NCBI GenBank assembly: GCA_033977485.1
Contig: CM066997.1
Location: 78,090,634-78,154,633 of the forward strand
DNA: 64,000 bases
Direction of reading: 5' to 3'
From: Hydrangea macrophylla
Lineage: Eukaryota; Streptophyta; Magnoliopsida; Cornales; Hydrangeaceae
Shown piece by piece: positions 1-13,129 of the stretch. The translations under genes and the position numbers were made by a program. Position 1 is the first letter of the stretch; every line of letters starts with the position of its first letter. The notes below the pieces were generated by a model that saw only the letters and a program-made list of their open reading frames with translations, did not search any database and was not told where the DNA came from.

Positions 1-2465
1 ACTAAGGTGATTAAGGGTGTCCAGTTTGGAACCCAGAGATAGGCCAAGTGGCAGTCCCGGTTTGGGACAGTTATGATAGGTCCTCGTGTGATGGGACAGA
101 TATGGAAAATAATCTTTATGTGCTTAAATGTTTATTAAGGCATATGTGAATAATTTAATATGTTGTTTATTGACATGTTAATTGTTAGAGATCACTTCTG
201 TGGGCCGTTGGGAATATCTTTGTGAGGACGAACTGGACACGCTGCATAATTAGTAGGTTAATTAGCAACTTTACAAAATTATGTTAGACCACTTATAGGA
301 CATATAGATGACATAGATTAATACGTCCGGAAATATCCTGCTAAAGCGAAATCGCCACGTCAGCGGCGAAAGACCCGGACTATCCGGAATGGGCGCTCAG
401 GGTCTACGCTCCCGGGGTCATTAATCGTTACCACTCGGGATTCTCACATAGCCCGAGCATGAAGCGCAGCCCAGATCGAACTTTTTAAGCAGTTTCCTTA
501 TCTGACCAGAACTCTATTAAGGAAGAGCTCGTAGATTCCTAAATCGCTTAGGAAACCCTCCCCAAATCATGCAAATCAATTGTAATCAGATTAGGCTTCC
601 TAATCTGACTGGCTTACCATGTATGGGTGGACTCTTGCACCTATAAAAGAGCCCACCTACCCTGTCTACGGGGATCCGAATAACTCTCTAGCTAACAAGA
701 ATAGAACAGAGAATTCACCATTGTACGCATATACCCGGCCGGTATTACTGGTAGTGCCGCCCCTTTTTGTTGGCTCACCAGGCCCGCCGGTGATCTGCTA
801 GTGAACGCGCACAGACGCAACTGTGGACGTAGGTCACCTTGTTAACGGGGCCGAACCACATACAACTTGCTTGTGTTTTTCTCTCTTTAAATCCTTCTTA
901 CCAATTTTTGGCATCATCATAGATAAATACCCATTTAAGTTTGGGATTGTTTTAATAAGTTTCATTAACTAGCGGGGGTATAAATGCAAAACTTATAAAA
1001 CTAAGGGGAGGTCATAATAGAATTGGAAAATGTGAGTTGCATGCTAGAGGACATGTGTCCTATGACTCAACCATGGAGTCATCATCTTCATTTTGGTTAG
1101 GAGATTTATAGAGATATTGAATTCGCACGAAATTGATGACGGAAAGTTTGTCGACTTTCACGACGACTTACAACGTGCCGTTCGACTTTGGATTTCAAAA
1201 CAGGCTATATATTCGGACTCCTGGAGGAATTGTACCTGGTAATTACTAGGCTCTTAATTCAATAAATAGGAGCGAAACCCTTGAGGTGAGTGACAATAAT
1301 TGTGAAATATGGATTGTTAGGTGTTTGAAATTATCTCTATAATGAGATGCATGTCTATATATATTAGCATGTTTGGTCGTTAGTGGGCAAACCCATGTGG
1401 TTACTAAGACCCATATAAATTATGAATTGCACGGTGTAATGACTATGTGAGCATTTTGAGTTGCCAATGTAGGTCAAAGGGGAACTTATACTTGCCATCA
1501 GAAATGTGACTAGGTGCCTTAATGGCCATAAGGTCGCACGTCTGTCGAAAAGAGGCGTGGGTCTTGCTTAGTAGCGCAGACTATGGAGTAGTCGCGGGCT
1601 AACGTGAAAGGGTGGCCAGTACTTATGTTCCCGGAGACCATAGTTATGTGTAGAAAGATGAGATTGAGCATGTCTATTATTCATGTTTATAATTATTGGC
1701 ATTCACCAGCATATAGCTGATATATTATGGTGGTTATTAAATAACCATTATAGGTGATAAAGGTAATTTGGCAAAGGAGTAAAGAAATGGAATTGGCTAA
1801 GAATTAGCGAGGCAACGTGGGAGTGGGATTTTTGGCCTGATTAATATAGAGAATGTCTTGTATAAATAGTTAACTTGTATCTTGTTTTAAACTTGTAATA
1901 TATTCTACTTGGGAAGTAATGTAATAGTTTGGCTAAGTAGTTTATGTAAACCTAGTTGGGAATCTCAACAATGTTATCTTAGTTAATGGTTTATATAAGT
2001 TTGGACTCTTGAATCATGTAATAGACTAGTCGTAAGATTATCTTGTGTAATATATGGGTGGTTTTGTGTTGTTCACATTTGGTTTGATCGCATTTTATCA
2101 GGTGTTGGGAGTGTTTGATTTGGTGTTAGCTTTTACACAGGACTGCTGCAGAAGTTATGATTCTGCTGCATAAACTAGTCGACGGAACACGCGATCTAGT
2201 CGACTGGATCATGAAGCAGAATGTCAAAATTCTGGGGTTGGGGGTGTTCAATCGACCAAACCCCATGTCCAGTCGACCGGGCCTCCGAATTTTTAGTCGA
2301 CTGGATACTTTGTTTAAAAATGCTTTGTTTTCAAGAGTGCTTTAATTGGGTATAGCATTTTATGACTCTGATTTATTATTGATAATGGATCTCTAGGGGT
2401 TTAATAGGAGCCTTGGTGGCGTGCCACATGTCCTAGAATCGTAAGTGCGATTCTGGGGTGTGACA
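1..2465 (+). repeat. Left LTR of element A (5' end outside window, interrupted by solo LTR)
   Basis: Position 1 aligns with about 9157 in the right LTR, so roughly 100 bp lie outside the window. The last part (2170-2310) has a cluster of copies and variants of the palindromic word AGTCGACTGG, as does the right LTR at 10,836-11,034. Relative to the right LTR it lacks about 100 bp after the shared phrase GGACTCCTGGAGG (near 1225) and carries the 601-bp solo LTR at 319-919. It ends GGGGTGTGACA at 2465. Confidence 0.85.
319..919 (+). mobile_element. Solo LTR of a TAT-clade gypsy family, inserted in element A's LTR
   Basis: This is a diverged relative of the 595-bp LTR at 36,617-37,211. Shared landmarks are the TATA region CTATAAAAGAGCCCACC (641 onward), GGTATTACTGGTAGTGCCGCC-like sequence, GGCTCACCAGG, GTGGACGTAGGTCACC, and the terminus GGCATCATCA. 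It is flanked by a perfect 5-bp TSD, TAGAT (314-318 and 920-924). The right LTR of element A supplies the empty site near 9470-9485. The first dinucleotide is TA rather than TG, a likely decay mutation. No interior is present, so it is a solo LTR left by LTR-LTR recombination. Confidence 0.88.
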
Positions 2466-3358
2466 AGTACACCATACAAGTCTAGTTATCGCTTCGGATA
2501 TGTTCTTTTGCATTGGAGTTCAGTTATCGTTTTTATAGTGGAGTAAACATTAACTGATCAGTTGGTTAGTTTGTTGATCAAAGAGTTTGGTCATGGGAAT
2601 TAACAACTAGTCTGAGCTAACAATAAAGAGTCTAGGAGGTCCCACTCTTAGCTCTGCTAGGATGCTTGGAAAGGCACATGAGGATCTTGTCAAGGCGGGT
2701 TTAATCGATCGAAGGTGTCTCGATCGATTGAAGTCTTTGCGGGTTCGATTGCTCGAAGGTGGTTCAATTGATCGAAGTCTCAAACGATCGAAGCCACTTC
2801 GATTGCTCGAACATTAGGTCGATTCTAGGAATCTATAAATAGGGCAGCTGCGTCCAGAAAAAAAGTTCATCGTTTTAACATGCCAGAAGTTGCAGAAACT
2901 AATTTTAGAGCTCCCAAACCTTCTCATTCCTCTCTGTTAGGGTTCCCACCAACCCTAGTCCTTTCGACAGGCATCCGTAGGAGTCACAAGGGTAAAGACA
3001 ACCTAGTGGAGGCTATTGCACCATCAAGGAAGAAGACAATCAGAATTGGGTTCAAGACCTGAGGTATAAATTCTTGTCCCCTATTGTTAGTACGCATCTA
3101 TGGAATTGTCGAGTAGTAGATCCGGGCATACCAATAAATTTTTTGATACTTAATCTTTGCGCTACGCATTCAAAATTAATTTAAATATGTTTGTCCTTCA
3201 CTGTATATTCAACACGTTGAAGATCCAGTGGAAGCATCATGATGAAGGAGAACCTTCCTGGGAGCTAGAGTCAAAGATGCAGGAGAGATTTTTCATTTTT
3301 GTTTTAACTCTACTATTTTTGATTTCGAGTATGAAATCTTTTAATAAGTGGTGAATGA
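2466..3358 (+). other. Unassigned interior stretch with ATCGATCGAA-type words and a TATA-like site
   Basis: No recognizable protein is encoded. Positions 2700-2820 contain a cluster of ATCGATCGAA and related words. A TATA-like CTATAAATAGG follows at about 2831, so the segment resembles the promoter part of another LTR. The 60-codon frame at 2880-3062 has no domain I recognize. It could be a truncated LTR of a further gypsy family that replaced element A's leader and gag. The junctions are not resolved. Confidence 0.4.
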
Positions 3359-3743
3359 TGTAATACCCTATATTTTTAGCATTTTATAATACAAAGAGAT
3401 TCTATATACTTGCCTTGACCTTATTAGAAATTTCACTTTCGATCTATCGAGTATGTTTCAAGCGATTGAGAATTCCTTTCTTCAATCGATAGAACTCTTT
3501 TCAAGCGATCGAAACCCTACCGACCTGAATTTATGATGTGGTATCCACTTTAATCGATCGAATCAGTCTTCTATCAATCAAACATGGCTAGATCAATTTT
3601 AAGTGATCGAAGTAGCTTTGATCAATCGAGAATATCAGATTTATTTCCCCAGTTTATGCCTAAGCTGCCATCTTGTATCATTACATTTTCCTATATATAT
3701 GAGTGTTTTGTATATGTAGAAGGTTGTTGATAGCCTTAGGAGT

Positions 3744-3787
<44 letters not shown>

Positions 3788-3925
3788 ATTGTGTTCATGT
3801 ATACACACCCACATACATATATATACACACACTATATATACACTCAGTCTGGGAGAGAAAGAGGGAGAGACAAAAGAATAGAGGAAGGAGAAGAAGAAGA
3901 AGATCAAAAAGAAGAGAGAGAAAGG

Positions 3926-3969
<44 letters not shown>

Positions 3970-5512
3970 AGGAGGAGGAGGAGGAGGAGGAGGAGGCTAT
4001 TAGAGGAAAGCTTAAAGCTCATGCTTTGCCAAACGTGCCCTTAATGATGTTTGGTGTGTCTCAAACTCACTCGGTTAGTTAGTTATAATGTTTTACGAGT
4101 TTTGGATGTAAAATATTGACCCCAAACACACCTAGTACCTCTAGACATTCATTGTCCAGAATTGTTGGAGAAGAAGACATTCGAGCGATTGAACAGGGTT
4201 CAATCGATCGAACCTTTAATCGATCTAAAGGACTTCTGTCACTTGAAGCTCACTTTTCTCAATTGATTGAACTGGGTTCAATCGATCGAACTTAACAGAA
4301 TATGGTTGTTTTACTTTAAGTTTATAATTCATAATGCTTAGGTGTTTAATTGATATTGTATACTCCAATTATGCTATATTATAGATTAAGGGATAATGGG
4401 ATACAATAATGAGAATGAGATAATATGGTGAGTAACATATTCGGGTTCGGAACATTAGTAAGATTATAACACGATAATGAGATAAGGTATATAGTATGAG
4501 GTATAATGGTAGGTAATGTTAGACAACCTGGTAGTGATTGAGTCAGTTGGGTATCAGTGCCTCTCAAGACAAGTATGTCAGTTTCAGGGAACAGTCACAA
4601 GCACATCTGCGTGGGATGTGGGCATTATGTATTGAACTCGCAAGAGTTCTTAAAAGCTTTGAGGCGGTGAACAAGAGTACCAATATGTATTGATTATGGA
4701 CGAACGATACTCGCGAGTGTTCTGAAAAGCAGTGAACTCGAGTATTGGTGTGTCCATAGACCAGCGGTTGTATTGGAATGATGTATGGTGCTCGCAAGAG
4801 TTCTTAAAAACTTTGATGAAGTGACCAAGAGCACTCGTATGTCGTAATGATATACTTGCATCATCTCAGTCAATCGGGGTTGGTACAGTCAGCCTTAGAG
4901 TTGAAGGCGATAAGAATCGAATAACGAGTTCGGAATAAAAAAAAGAAAAGATACTATTAATAGCACTACATTATATCATTCATAACTGGTAACTACTTTA
5001 TATCTATGAGACCGTATTAGTTTATTCTCACTCTGCTTTCTATAAGCTGACGGCCTTCATTACCTGGACATTCCCCATCCAACCCACCTTATCTATGCCA
5101 TTAGAGGTAATGAACTGGATGATGGTGGTTACTCTCCAAAGGAGGGCTACGCCGATGGCGAATCTGCTGAAGTTGGAGAAGCTGGTAAGGACTATTACGC
5201 GGACGATTATGTTTACGCGAGCTGAAGAAGAAGACAGAGTTTTAGTTTATATTTTTGTTAACTTTATTATAATAGGTACTTGGGCATTTGTTGCTTACAA
5301 ACCTTTTATATTTCCTGTAGCTCACGCTGATGATATTATAATAGCTAGAACTTTTGTAATATATTCAACTTGATATTATTGTTGTTCTTGTTACTTATTA
5401 GTTTACTAGTACTGTGTGATGTGGACCAACTAATGACATTTACCCGTCATTCCTTATATACCCAAAAGGAAAATTTTATTTTCTTCTATTTTTACTGTTC
5501 CGGGGTGTGATA
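3359..5512 (+). mobile_element. Solo LTR of a chromovirus-type gypsy, nested in element A
   Basis: It starts TGTAATACCC and ends CCGGGGTGTGATA, the same terminal style as element A's LTRs. It is flanked by AATGA (3354-3358) and GATGA (5513-5517), a TSD with one mismatch. Inside are a cluster of ATCGATCGAA-type words (about 3440-3625 and 4180-4290), (GA)n and (GGA)n tracts (3749-3995), and about three imperfect repeats of roughly 95 bp built around CTCGC(A/G)AGAGTTCTTAAAA (4630-4860). There are no coding genes; the long frames across the (GA)n tract are low-complexity artefacts. Confidence 0.7.
3749..3995. repeat. (GA)n and (GGA)n microsatellites
   Basis: Two (GA)n tracts (about 3749-3787 and 3930-3964) and a (GGA)n tract (about 3968-3995), separated by A- and G-rich sequence. 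The apparent 113- and 75-codon frames here are products of the repeats and not genes. Confidence 0.9.
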
Positions 5513-5599
5513 GATGATCCCAATGGAAGATCTTGAGAGGGATTTTGAAATGGGGGTTAAGAGCCTTAGGGAGAGAGTTTGAGAAAGTTTATGCAAATG

Positions 5600-8500
5600 A
5601 AAATTTATTACTGTTCCAGGGGACATTTTAGCTACTGACTCCATTGTATCAGGTATATTACCGATTTGTTCACATCTAGCTTATGTTTTAATAAATTCGG
5701 GGTCAACATATTCTTTTGTTGCATGTGAATTTGTTAAACATTTACATGGCATGTCTGGATCTTTAGGATATGATTTGTCGGTATCTTTACCACTTAGTAT
5801 ACCAATGATGACTTCCTCGGTTTTTAAGGCATGTAACATTCGGGTAGATGGTAGAGAATTGACCATTGACTTGATACCATTGACCGTTAAATACTTTGAT
5901 GTAATTTTGGGTGTAGATTGGTTATCCGTGAACCATGCCTTCATGGATTCTGAACAAAAAAGAGTTATTTTCCAGCCACCGGGGCAGGAGGAGTTTATTT
6001 TTCAAGGAATTGGTGTTATAGCACCACCATTCTTAGTATCGGCAATTCGGACAAGTAAATTATTGAAACAAGGTTGTCGAGGAGTCCTATGCTCTATAAT
6101 TGATACACGTGTTATAGGCACTAAGGTAGAGGACATATCAATGGTACGGGAGTTTCTGGATGTATTTCCCGAGGACTTGCCAGATGAACTAATTGAACGA
6201 GAAATTGAATTCACTATTGAAGTAGCTCCGAGAAAACAACCTGTATCAAAGACACCGTATAGAATGGCACCGGTTGAACTTAAGGAATTAAAAATTCAGC
6301 TGGAAGAATTATTAGATAAGTGATTTATTTGACCTAGTGTATCATTGTGGGGTGCACCGGTCTTATTTGTTAAGAAGAAAGATGAAACTATGAGGATGTG
6401 CATTGACTACCGTGAACTAAACAAGCTAGCTATCAAGAACAAGTATTCGTTACCCAGAATTGATGATCTATTCGATCAACTTTAAGGAGCTCAAGTATTC
6501 TCTAAAATTGACTTGCGATCAGGCTACCATCAGCTGAAGGAGAAAGAGAAAGATGTAGAGAAGACTGCATTTAGGAATCGCTATGGCCACTATGAATTTC
6601 TTATCATGCCATTTAGGGATACTAATGCACCGGTAACATTTATGGATCTGATAAACCTGGCATTTAAAGATTACTTGGATGAGTTTGTGATTATTTTCAT
6701 TGATGATATTTTGATATATTCCAAGAGTGTAGAAGACCATGAAAGACATCTCTAATTGATTATGCAATGACTCCAAGAGAAGAAACTATTTGGAAAGTTG
6801 AAGAAATTTGAGTTATGGTTAACCGAGATTGCATTTTTAGCCCATGTAATCTCAAAGGAAGGTGTATTAGTGGATCCATAAAAATTGAAGCCATAGCTAA
6901 TTAGAATTTGCCAACAAATGTGTCAGAAGTGCACAGTTTCTTGGGGTTAGCTGGTTACTGTCTGAGGTTCGTGGAAAATTTCTCTAGAATTGCAACACCA
7001 ATGACCCAACTAATGAGGAAAGATGTACCATTTGTGTGGAGTCCTGAGTGTGAGGAGAACTGTATGGAGTTGAAAACTCGACTAATGTCAGCACTAATCA
7101 TGACTATTCCATCGGGGACAGAGGGGTTTAATATTTACAGTGCTGCTTTGCATCGGGGATTGGGATGTATCTTGATGCAAAACGACAAAGTTATTGCCTA
7201 TGCTTCACGACAACTGAGGCCACATGAAGTCAACTATCTGACACATGACTTGGAGCTAGCGGTTATGATAGTTGAATTTGGCGGCATTACCTATACGAGG
7301 AAAAGTGTGAAATTTACACTAATCACAAGAGTTTGAAATACCTTTTCACTCAGAACCAACCGTAACATGAGACAGAGGCGTTGGTTGGAATTGATGAAAG
7401 ACTACGATGTGACTATTCACTATCATCCAAGGAAAGACAATGTGGTGGCCACTGCGTTAAGTTGGAAATCAACAAGTAATTTGATCTATGCCTATACTAC
7501 TTTGGAGAAACTAATATGGGAACTGGTAAAGCTGAAATTGGAAGTAATCCCAAAGACTAGAGGTGCCTTGATGTCAGCTATCATTACACGACCATCCTTA
7601 GTTGATGAGATTCGAGAGAAGCAACTTCAAGATCCAGAGTTAAAGAAGATTTGTGATGGTATACCCGAAGGAAAGCAACTAGAGTTTACCTTTGAGAATG
7701 GTATGTTGAAGTTCAGAAATCGGGTTTATGTATCCAATGTAGATCGGATTAAAGAAACAATTCTAGAAGAGGCACATAACACCAAGTATTCAATTCATCC
7801 AAGAAGCACGAAAATGTACCCCAATTTATGGGAAATCTATTAGTGGTCTGGAATGAAACGAGAAGTAGCGAAATATGTGACTAAATGTGTGGTATGTCAG
7901 CAAGTCATGGTAGAACATCAGAGACTAGCGGGACAATTAATGCCATTTACCTATACCGGAATGGAAATGGGAGAATATTACAATGGATTTTGTGTTAAGT
8001 TTGCCGAGATCTAGGAAGTCGAGTGACACCATTTGGGTAATCGTTGATCGATTGACCAAGTTAGCACACTTCTTGCCGATCAAGACCAATGACCCAATGA
8101 AACTAGCAGAGTTATATGTTCAAGAGATTGTGAGGTTGCACAGAGCTCCAATATCGATTGTTTTTGACAAAGACAGTAAGTTTACATCACAATTTTCGTA
8201 AGGATTATAACAGGCTATGGGTACTAAACTAAATTTTAATATGGAATTTCATCCCCAGACCAATGGCCAGTCAGAGCGAGTAATTCTGATATATGTTATG
8301 ATTGTGTGTATTAGATTTCAAGGGTGATTGGGTGGAACATTTGCCTCTAGCAGAGTTTGCCTATAATAATAGTTTTCAATCTAGTATTGGAATGGCGCCT
8401 TTTGAGACCTTGTACGGGCAAAAATGTCGTTCACCAATTTACTGGACTAAAGTGGGAGAAAGGAAATTGATAGGACCTGAGATAGTTCAACAAACTACGA

Positions 8501-9012
8501 AAAAGATCAAAGTGATACAACGGTTACAAACGGCCCAAAGTCGTTACAAGAGTTATGCAGACTTAAAGAAAAGATCGATAGAGTTTGAAGTGAAAGACTA
8601 TGATTCATGAAAGTATCTTCGTCAAAGGGAGTTATACGATTTGGGAAGCGAGGAAAGTTGAATCCGAGATATGTCAGGCCATTTGAGATTGTTGGAAGAG
8701 TTGGACCAATGGTGCATCGATTAGATTTGCCGCAAGAGCTAGCCAATGTACACAATGTGTTTCATGTACCAATGTTACAGAAATATGTATCGGATTCGAG
8801 TCAAGTGATCGAACCAGAACCATTGGAGATCAGGGAAGATTTATCATATATTGAGTATCTAGTCAAGATTCTTGACCGAAAGGAGCAAGTATTGAGGACG
8901 AAGACTATTATGTTAGTTACAATATTATGGCAGAATCATTCGATTGAGGAAGCCATATAGGAAACGGAAAAAAAGATGCGAGAGCAGTATCCGTACTTAT
9001 TTGAAACTTGAG
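5600..9012 (+). pseudogene. Broken chromovirus pol of element A (PR-RT-RH-INT-chromodomain)
   Basis: Fragments in several frames follow the gypsy pol order. Protease at about 5640-5960 shows NSGSTYSF where DPGATHSF-type residues are usual, so the catalytic Asp is replaced. RT at about 6340-6755 has CIDYRELNK and [10 protein letters not shown] (the YVDD-type motif). RNase H lies around 7120-7280, the integrase zinc-binding region around 7770-7910, and the integrase core at 7983-8280 (MDFVLSLP through NGQSE). A C-terminal chromodomain (about 8826-9010) ends at REQYPYLFET. Stop codons (for example at 6322 and 6755) and frameshifts break it throughout. The chromodomain places it among chromoviruses; Tekay/Del is the closest lineage by motif, by inference. 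Confidence 0.92.
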
Positions 9013-9045
9013 GTATAACGAGTTTGAAGACAAACTCCATTTTAA

Positions 9046-9057
9046 GGAGGGGATAGA
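9046..9057 (+). other. Polypurine tract of element A
   Basis: The purine run AGGAGGGGATAGA lies immediately before the right LTR start TGTAACACCC. This is where plus-strand DNA synthesis would begin during reverse transcription. Confidence 0.8.
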
Positions 9058-11194
9058 TGTAACACCCGCTCCCACGGGTAGAATTTAATTGCATTTAGCA
9101 TGCATATTAATATTTTATTAATGATGTGATTACTTGTGCTATGTGAGTATTGACTCACTAAGATGATTTGGGGGTGTCTAGTTTGGAACCCAGAGATAGG
9201 CCAAGTGGCAGTTCCAGTTTGGGATAGTTATGATAGGTCCCCATGTGATGGGACAAATATGAAAAATTATCCTTATGTGCTTAACTATTTATTAAGGCAT
9301 ATGTGAATATTTTAATATGTTCATTTTTATAGCAGGCTAATTATTAGAGATCACTTCTGTGGTCCGTTAGGGGTATCTTTGTGAGGGCGAATTAGACACA
9401 TTGCATAATTAATAGGTTAATTAGCAACTTCATAATATTATGTGGGACTACTTATAGGGCCCATACGTGACATAAACAAACACTCATTTAAGTTTGGGAT
9501 AATTTTAATAGGTTTCATTATCTAACAGGGGTGTTAATGCATAACTAGCAAAACTAGGAGGAGTTTATAATAAATTATGGAAATGGTGGCTTACATGTGG
9601 AGTGACACCTAGAGGGGTGACTCCCCACCTCTCTTCTTCCTCATTAGACTAAGTTATATTTACAGAGGAGGTGTTCGTGCTAAAATCTAGAAGGTCTCGA
9701 CGACGATGCTTTCGACGCCGATTGAAGCGCAGTTTGATGATCAATTTTAAAATAGGCTACATATTTGGACTCCTGGAGGTGAGTCTAATGCAGTGGTATA
9801 AATCTTATTGCATTTTGAGATAGTTTTTCTGCGCCCCAATTTGGGAGCTTAGCTCATAACTTATAATTTGCAAATAAGAATTGCACCCGGAATTGCTTAG
9901 GGTCTTAATTATGCAATTAGGAGCAAAATCCATGAGGTGAGTGGCAATAATTTTGGAAATTGGATAAGTCCTTGTTTGAGATTATCTTTGTGATGATTAG
10001 CATGTCTATTTGTATAATTTAGCATGTTTAATTATTATTGGGCAAACCTACGTGGTAAAAAAGAATAATGTACTTGGCAATAGCATGGTGTGATGAATAA
10101 TTTGAGCATGTTGAGTTGTTAATGTGGGTTAAAGGGGAACTTGTACTTGCCATCGAAGTGATGAGACCAGGTGCCAAAATTGTCCATGAAGTTGCACGCT
10201 TGAAAGGAAGAGGTGTGGATCTCGGTTAGTCAGGCGGACTAATGGAATAGTCGTGGACTAATGTGAAAGGGTGCCCGGTACTTGCGTTCCCGGAGACCAT
10301 ATTTATGTGTAGAAAGATGAGATTGAGCGTGCCTATTATTCATGTTTATAATTGTTGGCATTCACCAGCATATAGCTGATATAGTGTAGTGGTTATTGAA
10401 TAACCATTGTAGGTGATAAAGGAGAAGGCTCAAAGAAGTGAAGAAATGGAATTGGTGAGGTGACGTGGGTGTTGGGAATTGGCTTAGTTAATATAGATAA
10501 TATCTTGTGTAGATGGCTAACTTGTATTTTGTTTAAAACTTGTAATATGGCTAGATTTGGTTTATACTTGAGGAAATCATGTTAATAGCTTAGCTTGTCT
10601 GTTTATGTATAGCTAGTTTGTGAACTTCAAGAGAATGTTGGTTGGTTAACGGATTATGTAAATTCAATCACTTGAGTCATGTAATAGTTTGCCAGTAAGT
10701 TAATTCAGGTGGTTTATGATTTGTATCATGTTAGTTGCGTTTGGCTTGGTCGCATTTTTCAGGTGTTGGGCGTGTTTGGTTTGGTTTTGGTTAAGGTGGA
10801 GGTTGCTGCAGAATTGGGCATTGCTGCATTAATCCAGTCAACCGGAAAGTGTTCTAGAATGTGACATTCTGTATTAGCGTCGTCCAGTCGAAGGGACTCA
10901 AGGTTTAGTCGACCGGACCTCTCAAAGTTCAGTCAACTGGACCGGACCAGTCAACCATACTAGGGGTTCCCAGAATGGTACTCTCTACAATTTGCATTTC
11001 TAGTCGACCGGGTTCCCGATCAGTCGACTGGACTACCCTGTGTCAAATGATTTGTTTTAAAAGTGATTTAACTGGGAGAGACTTTCTATAACTCTGATTT
11101 TAAGCTTAATAATAGATCTTTAAGGGTATAATGGGAGTCTTGGTTGCGCGTGCCACGTGTCCTAGAATCATATGTGCGATTCATGGCCATGACA
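9058..11194 (+). repeat. Right LTR of element A
   Basis: A 2.1-kb LTR with TG...CA ends and no nested insertion. It supplies the empty-site allele for the solo LTR at 319-919 (region 9470-9500). It contains the sequence GCATATAGCTGATATAG shared with other LTRs here, and an AGTCGACTGG-type word cluster (10,836-11,034). The conserved GTGCCACGTGTCCTAGAAT lies about 45 bp before its 3' end. Confidence 0.88.
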
Positions 11195-12004
11195 TAAAGT
11201 GACTATCCTCTAACATTGGAGGATGGTTGCCAAATGAATTAAGCCAAACAAAATAAAGAAAAATACAAACGACAATAGCAACAACAAAAACAACATAAAC
11301 AAGTGCAAAAACAAAAGGTACAATAGTAAAGGAAGCATAAATGCCCAAAGAAACGAGGAATCCAGCATCACGCCACAGAGACAGCTACGAGACTAGATAT
11401 GGAACTCAGACAACTTCAATCTTGTAGATGGAAAAGATCACCCAAAGATAGAAAATGACAGAAAGCCAAGCCCCAAAAGGTGAAGGAGTTTCAGCAAAAG
11501 GAGCAACCAAAGTTGCTTGAAAATCTTCCAGGGTAGTAGAGACTACATCATGAAGAGAAACAATAACTATTTCAAGACTAGTCCAGCCAAGCATCTAATA
11601 TCTTGAACCCAAAGGATTGCACAAAAGGGGAGAACAAAAAGTAGGAAAAAAAGGGCAAAAAACACCAAGAAAATTTCCCAAAAGGGATAGGAAAACTTCA
11701 CAAAGGAAGTGAAAACATTCACAAAGGAAGGAGAAAGGGGAAGAGAATAGAGAGGGAAGGGGCTGATCGTCCAAAAAGAGGGGGGACTAGGACACCATCT
11801 CTTCTCACTCTCTAGAATTTCTAGAAAGAGAAGATCTCAACTCATTTTTATGTGACCCTCATTTTCACCACTTAATTGGGTTATCAAACACACCCAAAGT
11901 GGGGCTAGGTTTCTTGCATTTTCCCTCCTCATTCCTTACTAACACTCCTAAGCATATACAAGTGCAAGTGAATTGTAATCTGCCCCAGCACATTGTGGTT
12001 TTTG
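11195..12004. other. Intergenic, nothing recognized
   Basis: A-rich plus strand with short frames only; the 62-codon minus frame at 11,406-11,594 resembles nothing I know. No TE termini, RNA genes or splice-supported exons were seen. Confidence 0.5.
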
Positions 12005-12049
12005 GTCATGAGTAATGCTTTTTTTTTTGGACAAGTCATGAGTAATGCT
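12005..12049. repeat. 15-bp direct repeat flanking a 15-bp oligo(T) insert
   Basis: GTCATGAGTAATGCT occurs at 12,005-12,019 and again at 12,035-12,049, separated by nine T residues and GGACAA. The layout resembles a target-site duplication around an extremely 5'-truncated retroposed poly(A) tail in minus orientation. A simple tandem duplication is the alternative. Confidence 0.5.
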
Positions 12050-12172
12050 AGGTGCACCTAAAATATACACCTAAAAAGAACACAAACTGATGTGGATCTC
12101 CTTAAGGGCATTTTAAGAGATCTATATTAGCTTGTGTTCTTTAGGTGTACTTTTTAGGTGTACATCGCATTA
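12043..12172. mobile_element. Foldback MITE (~130 bp) with long terminal inverted repeats
   Basis: TAATGCTAGGTGCACCTAAA at the left is mirrored by TTTTTAGGTGTACATCGCATTA at the right, with about 45-bp imperfect arms joined by a short loop (about 12,095-12,125). TA at each end could be the TSD. The superfamily is not certain. Confidence 0.65.
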
Positions 12173-12484
12173 TATATGATACGATAAATGTGACATTCCA
12201 AAATTGCCCTTCATTATTTATAGGGTAAATTACCTTTTATCCCCCTGTAGTTACCTCTGTGGCACTTTACCCCCCTGTAGTTTGCAATGTAACACATAAC
12301 CCCCCTAAACTATTGGGCTAAGTGAAACTGTTAGTTTTACTAACACCAAATGTGCAAAGTCAAATGTGCCCTCCCATTTGTATAAGTTTCCATTTAGATC
12401 TATATATATATCAATATTTCTAAGGTTTCCCAAACAAGACTCGACCTTAGCTGAAGAATTATTCGGCCATAACTTTTCCATGCT

Positions 12485-12486
<2 letters not shown>

Positions 12487-12567
<81 letters not shown>
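12487..12567. repeat. (GA)n microsatellite, ~80 bp
   Basis: An uninterrupted GA dinucleotide run inside the MULE-like element; the 74-codon frame across it is an artefact. Confidence 0.95.
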
Positions 12568-12569
<2 letters not shown>

Positions 12570-13129
12570 CTTTACATAAAATTACAATAAAGTAACCACT
12601 TAAAAGAAAGAAGTCTGCACCAATCCACTATATGATGCTACAACTCTTGGGTATTATCATTCTTTCAAAAAAGGCACAATTTGAGGATGAAAATGAACTC
12701 ACGCATGCTCATGAAAGTCCTAAGAGGGTGTTTCGCAGAGTGCTACAAAGTAGATAAATTCTGGAAGTTGAAAGGTCCACATCCCAAAATTGGATCATCT
12801 AATAAATTATAATGAATTTGAGATTTTGATTGCGGAATCGAATTTGTAATATCATAATCAATTGGGTAATTAGAAACCCTGGTTCAATCTCACGAACTTA
12901 ATTGGGTAATTAGAAATTTGATGATCGAAGTGCAAATTATAGAGCGAATTGGAACATAGATTACCAACAAGGCATGACAATTACATGGCTGAACTGAAAG
13001 ATCTGACAGAGAAAAGAAGGGTTCTAGGGTTTATATATATATATATATATATATATGTTTGTGTATCAAATGTGTTTGTGTATCAAAACAAACTTGAAGA
13101 ACTTGCCTAGTAGGCAGAGCTCCGTGACA

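Larger units (their letters stand above)
1..11194 (+). mobile_element. Degenerate Ty3/gypsy chromovirus (Tekay/Del-like), element A
   Basis: A long decayed LTR retrotransposon. The left LTR (1-2465, its first ~100 bp outside the window) matches the right LTR (9058-11194) along its length, for example in the blocks around 20-110 and 9176-9265. The right LTR begins TGTAACACCC directly after a purine tract (9046-9057), and both LTRs end in TGACA. The interior carries pol in the order protease, RT, RNase H, integrase, chromodomain, which is the chromovirus order. No gag and no tRNA-Met PBS were found after the left LTR, so the front of the interior appears lost or replaced. Two later LTRs are nested inside (319-919 and 3359-5512). 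Many stops and frameshifts show it is old and inactive. Confidence 0.9.

Noticed and set aside
619..801. 60-codon frame at the window start
   Set aside because: It lies inside the solo LTR, overlaps the TATA and leader region and has no counterpart open frame in the related 595-bp LTR.
3703..4044. 113-codon Arg/Glu-rich frame
   Set aside because: Translation of (GA)n and (GGA)n microsatellites.
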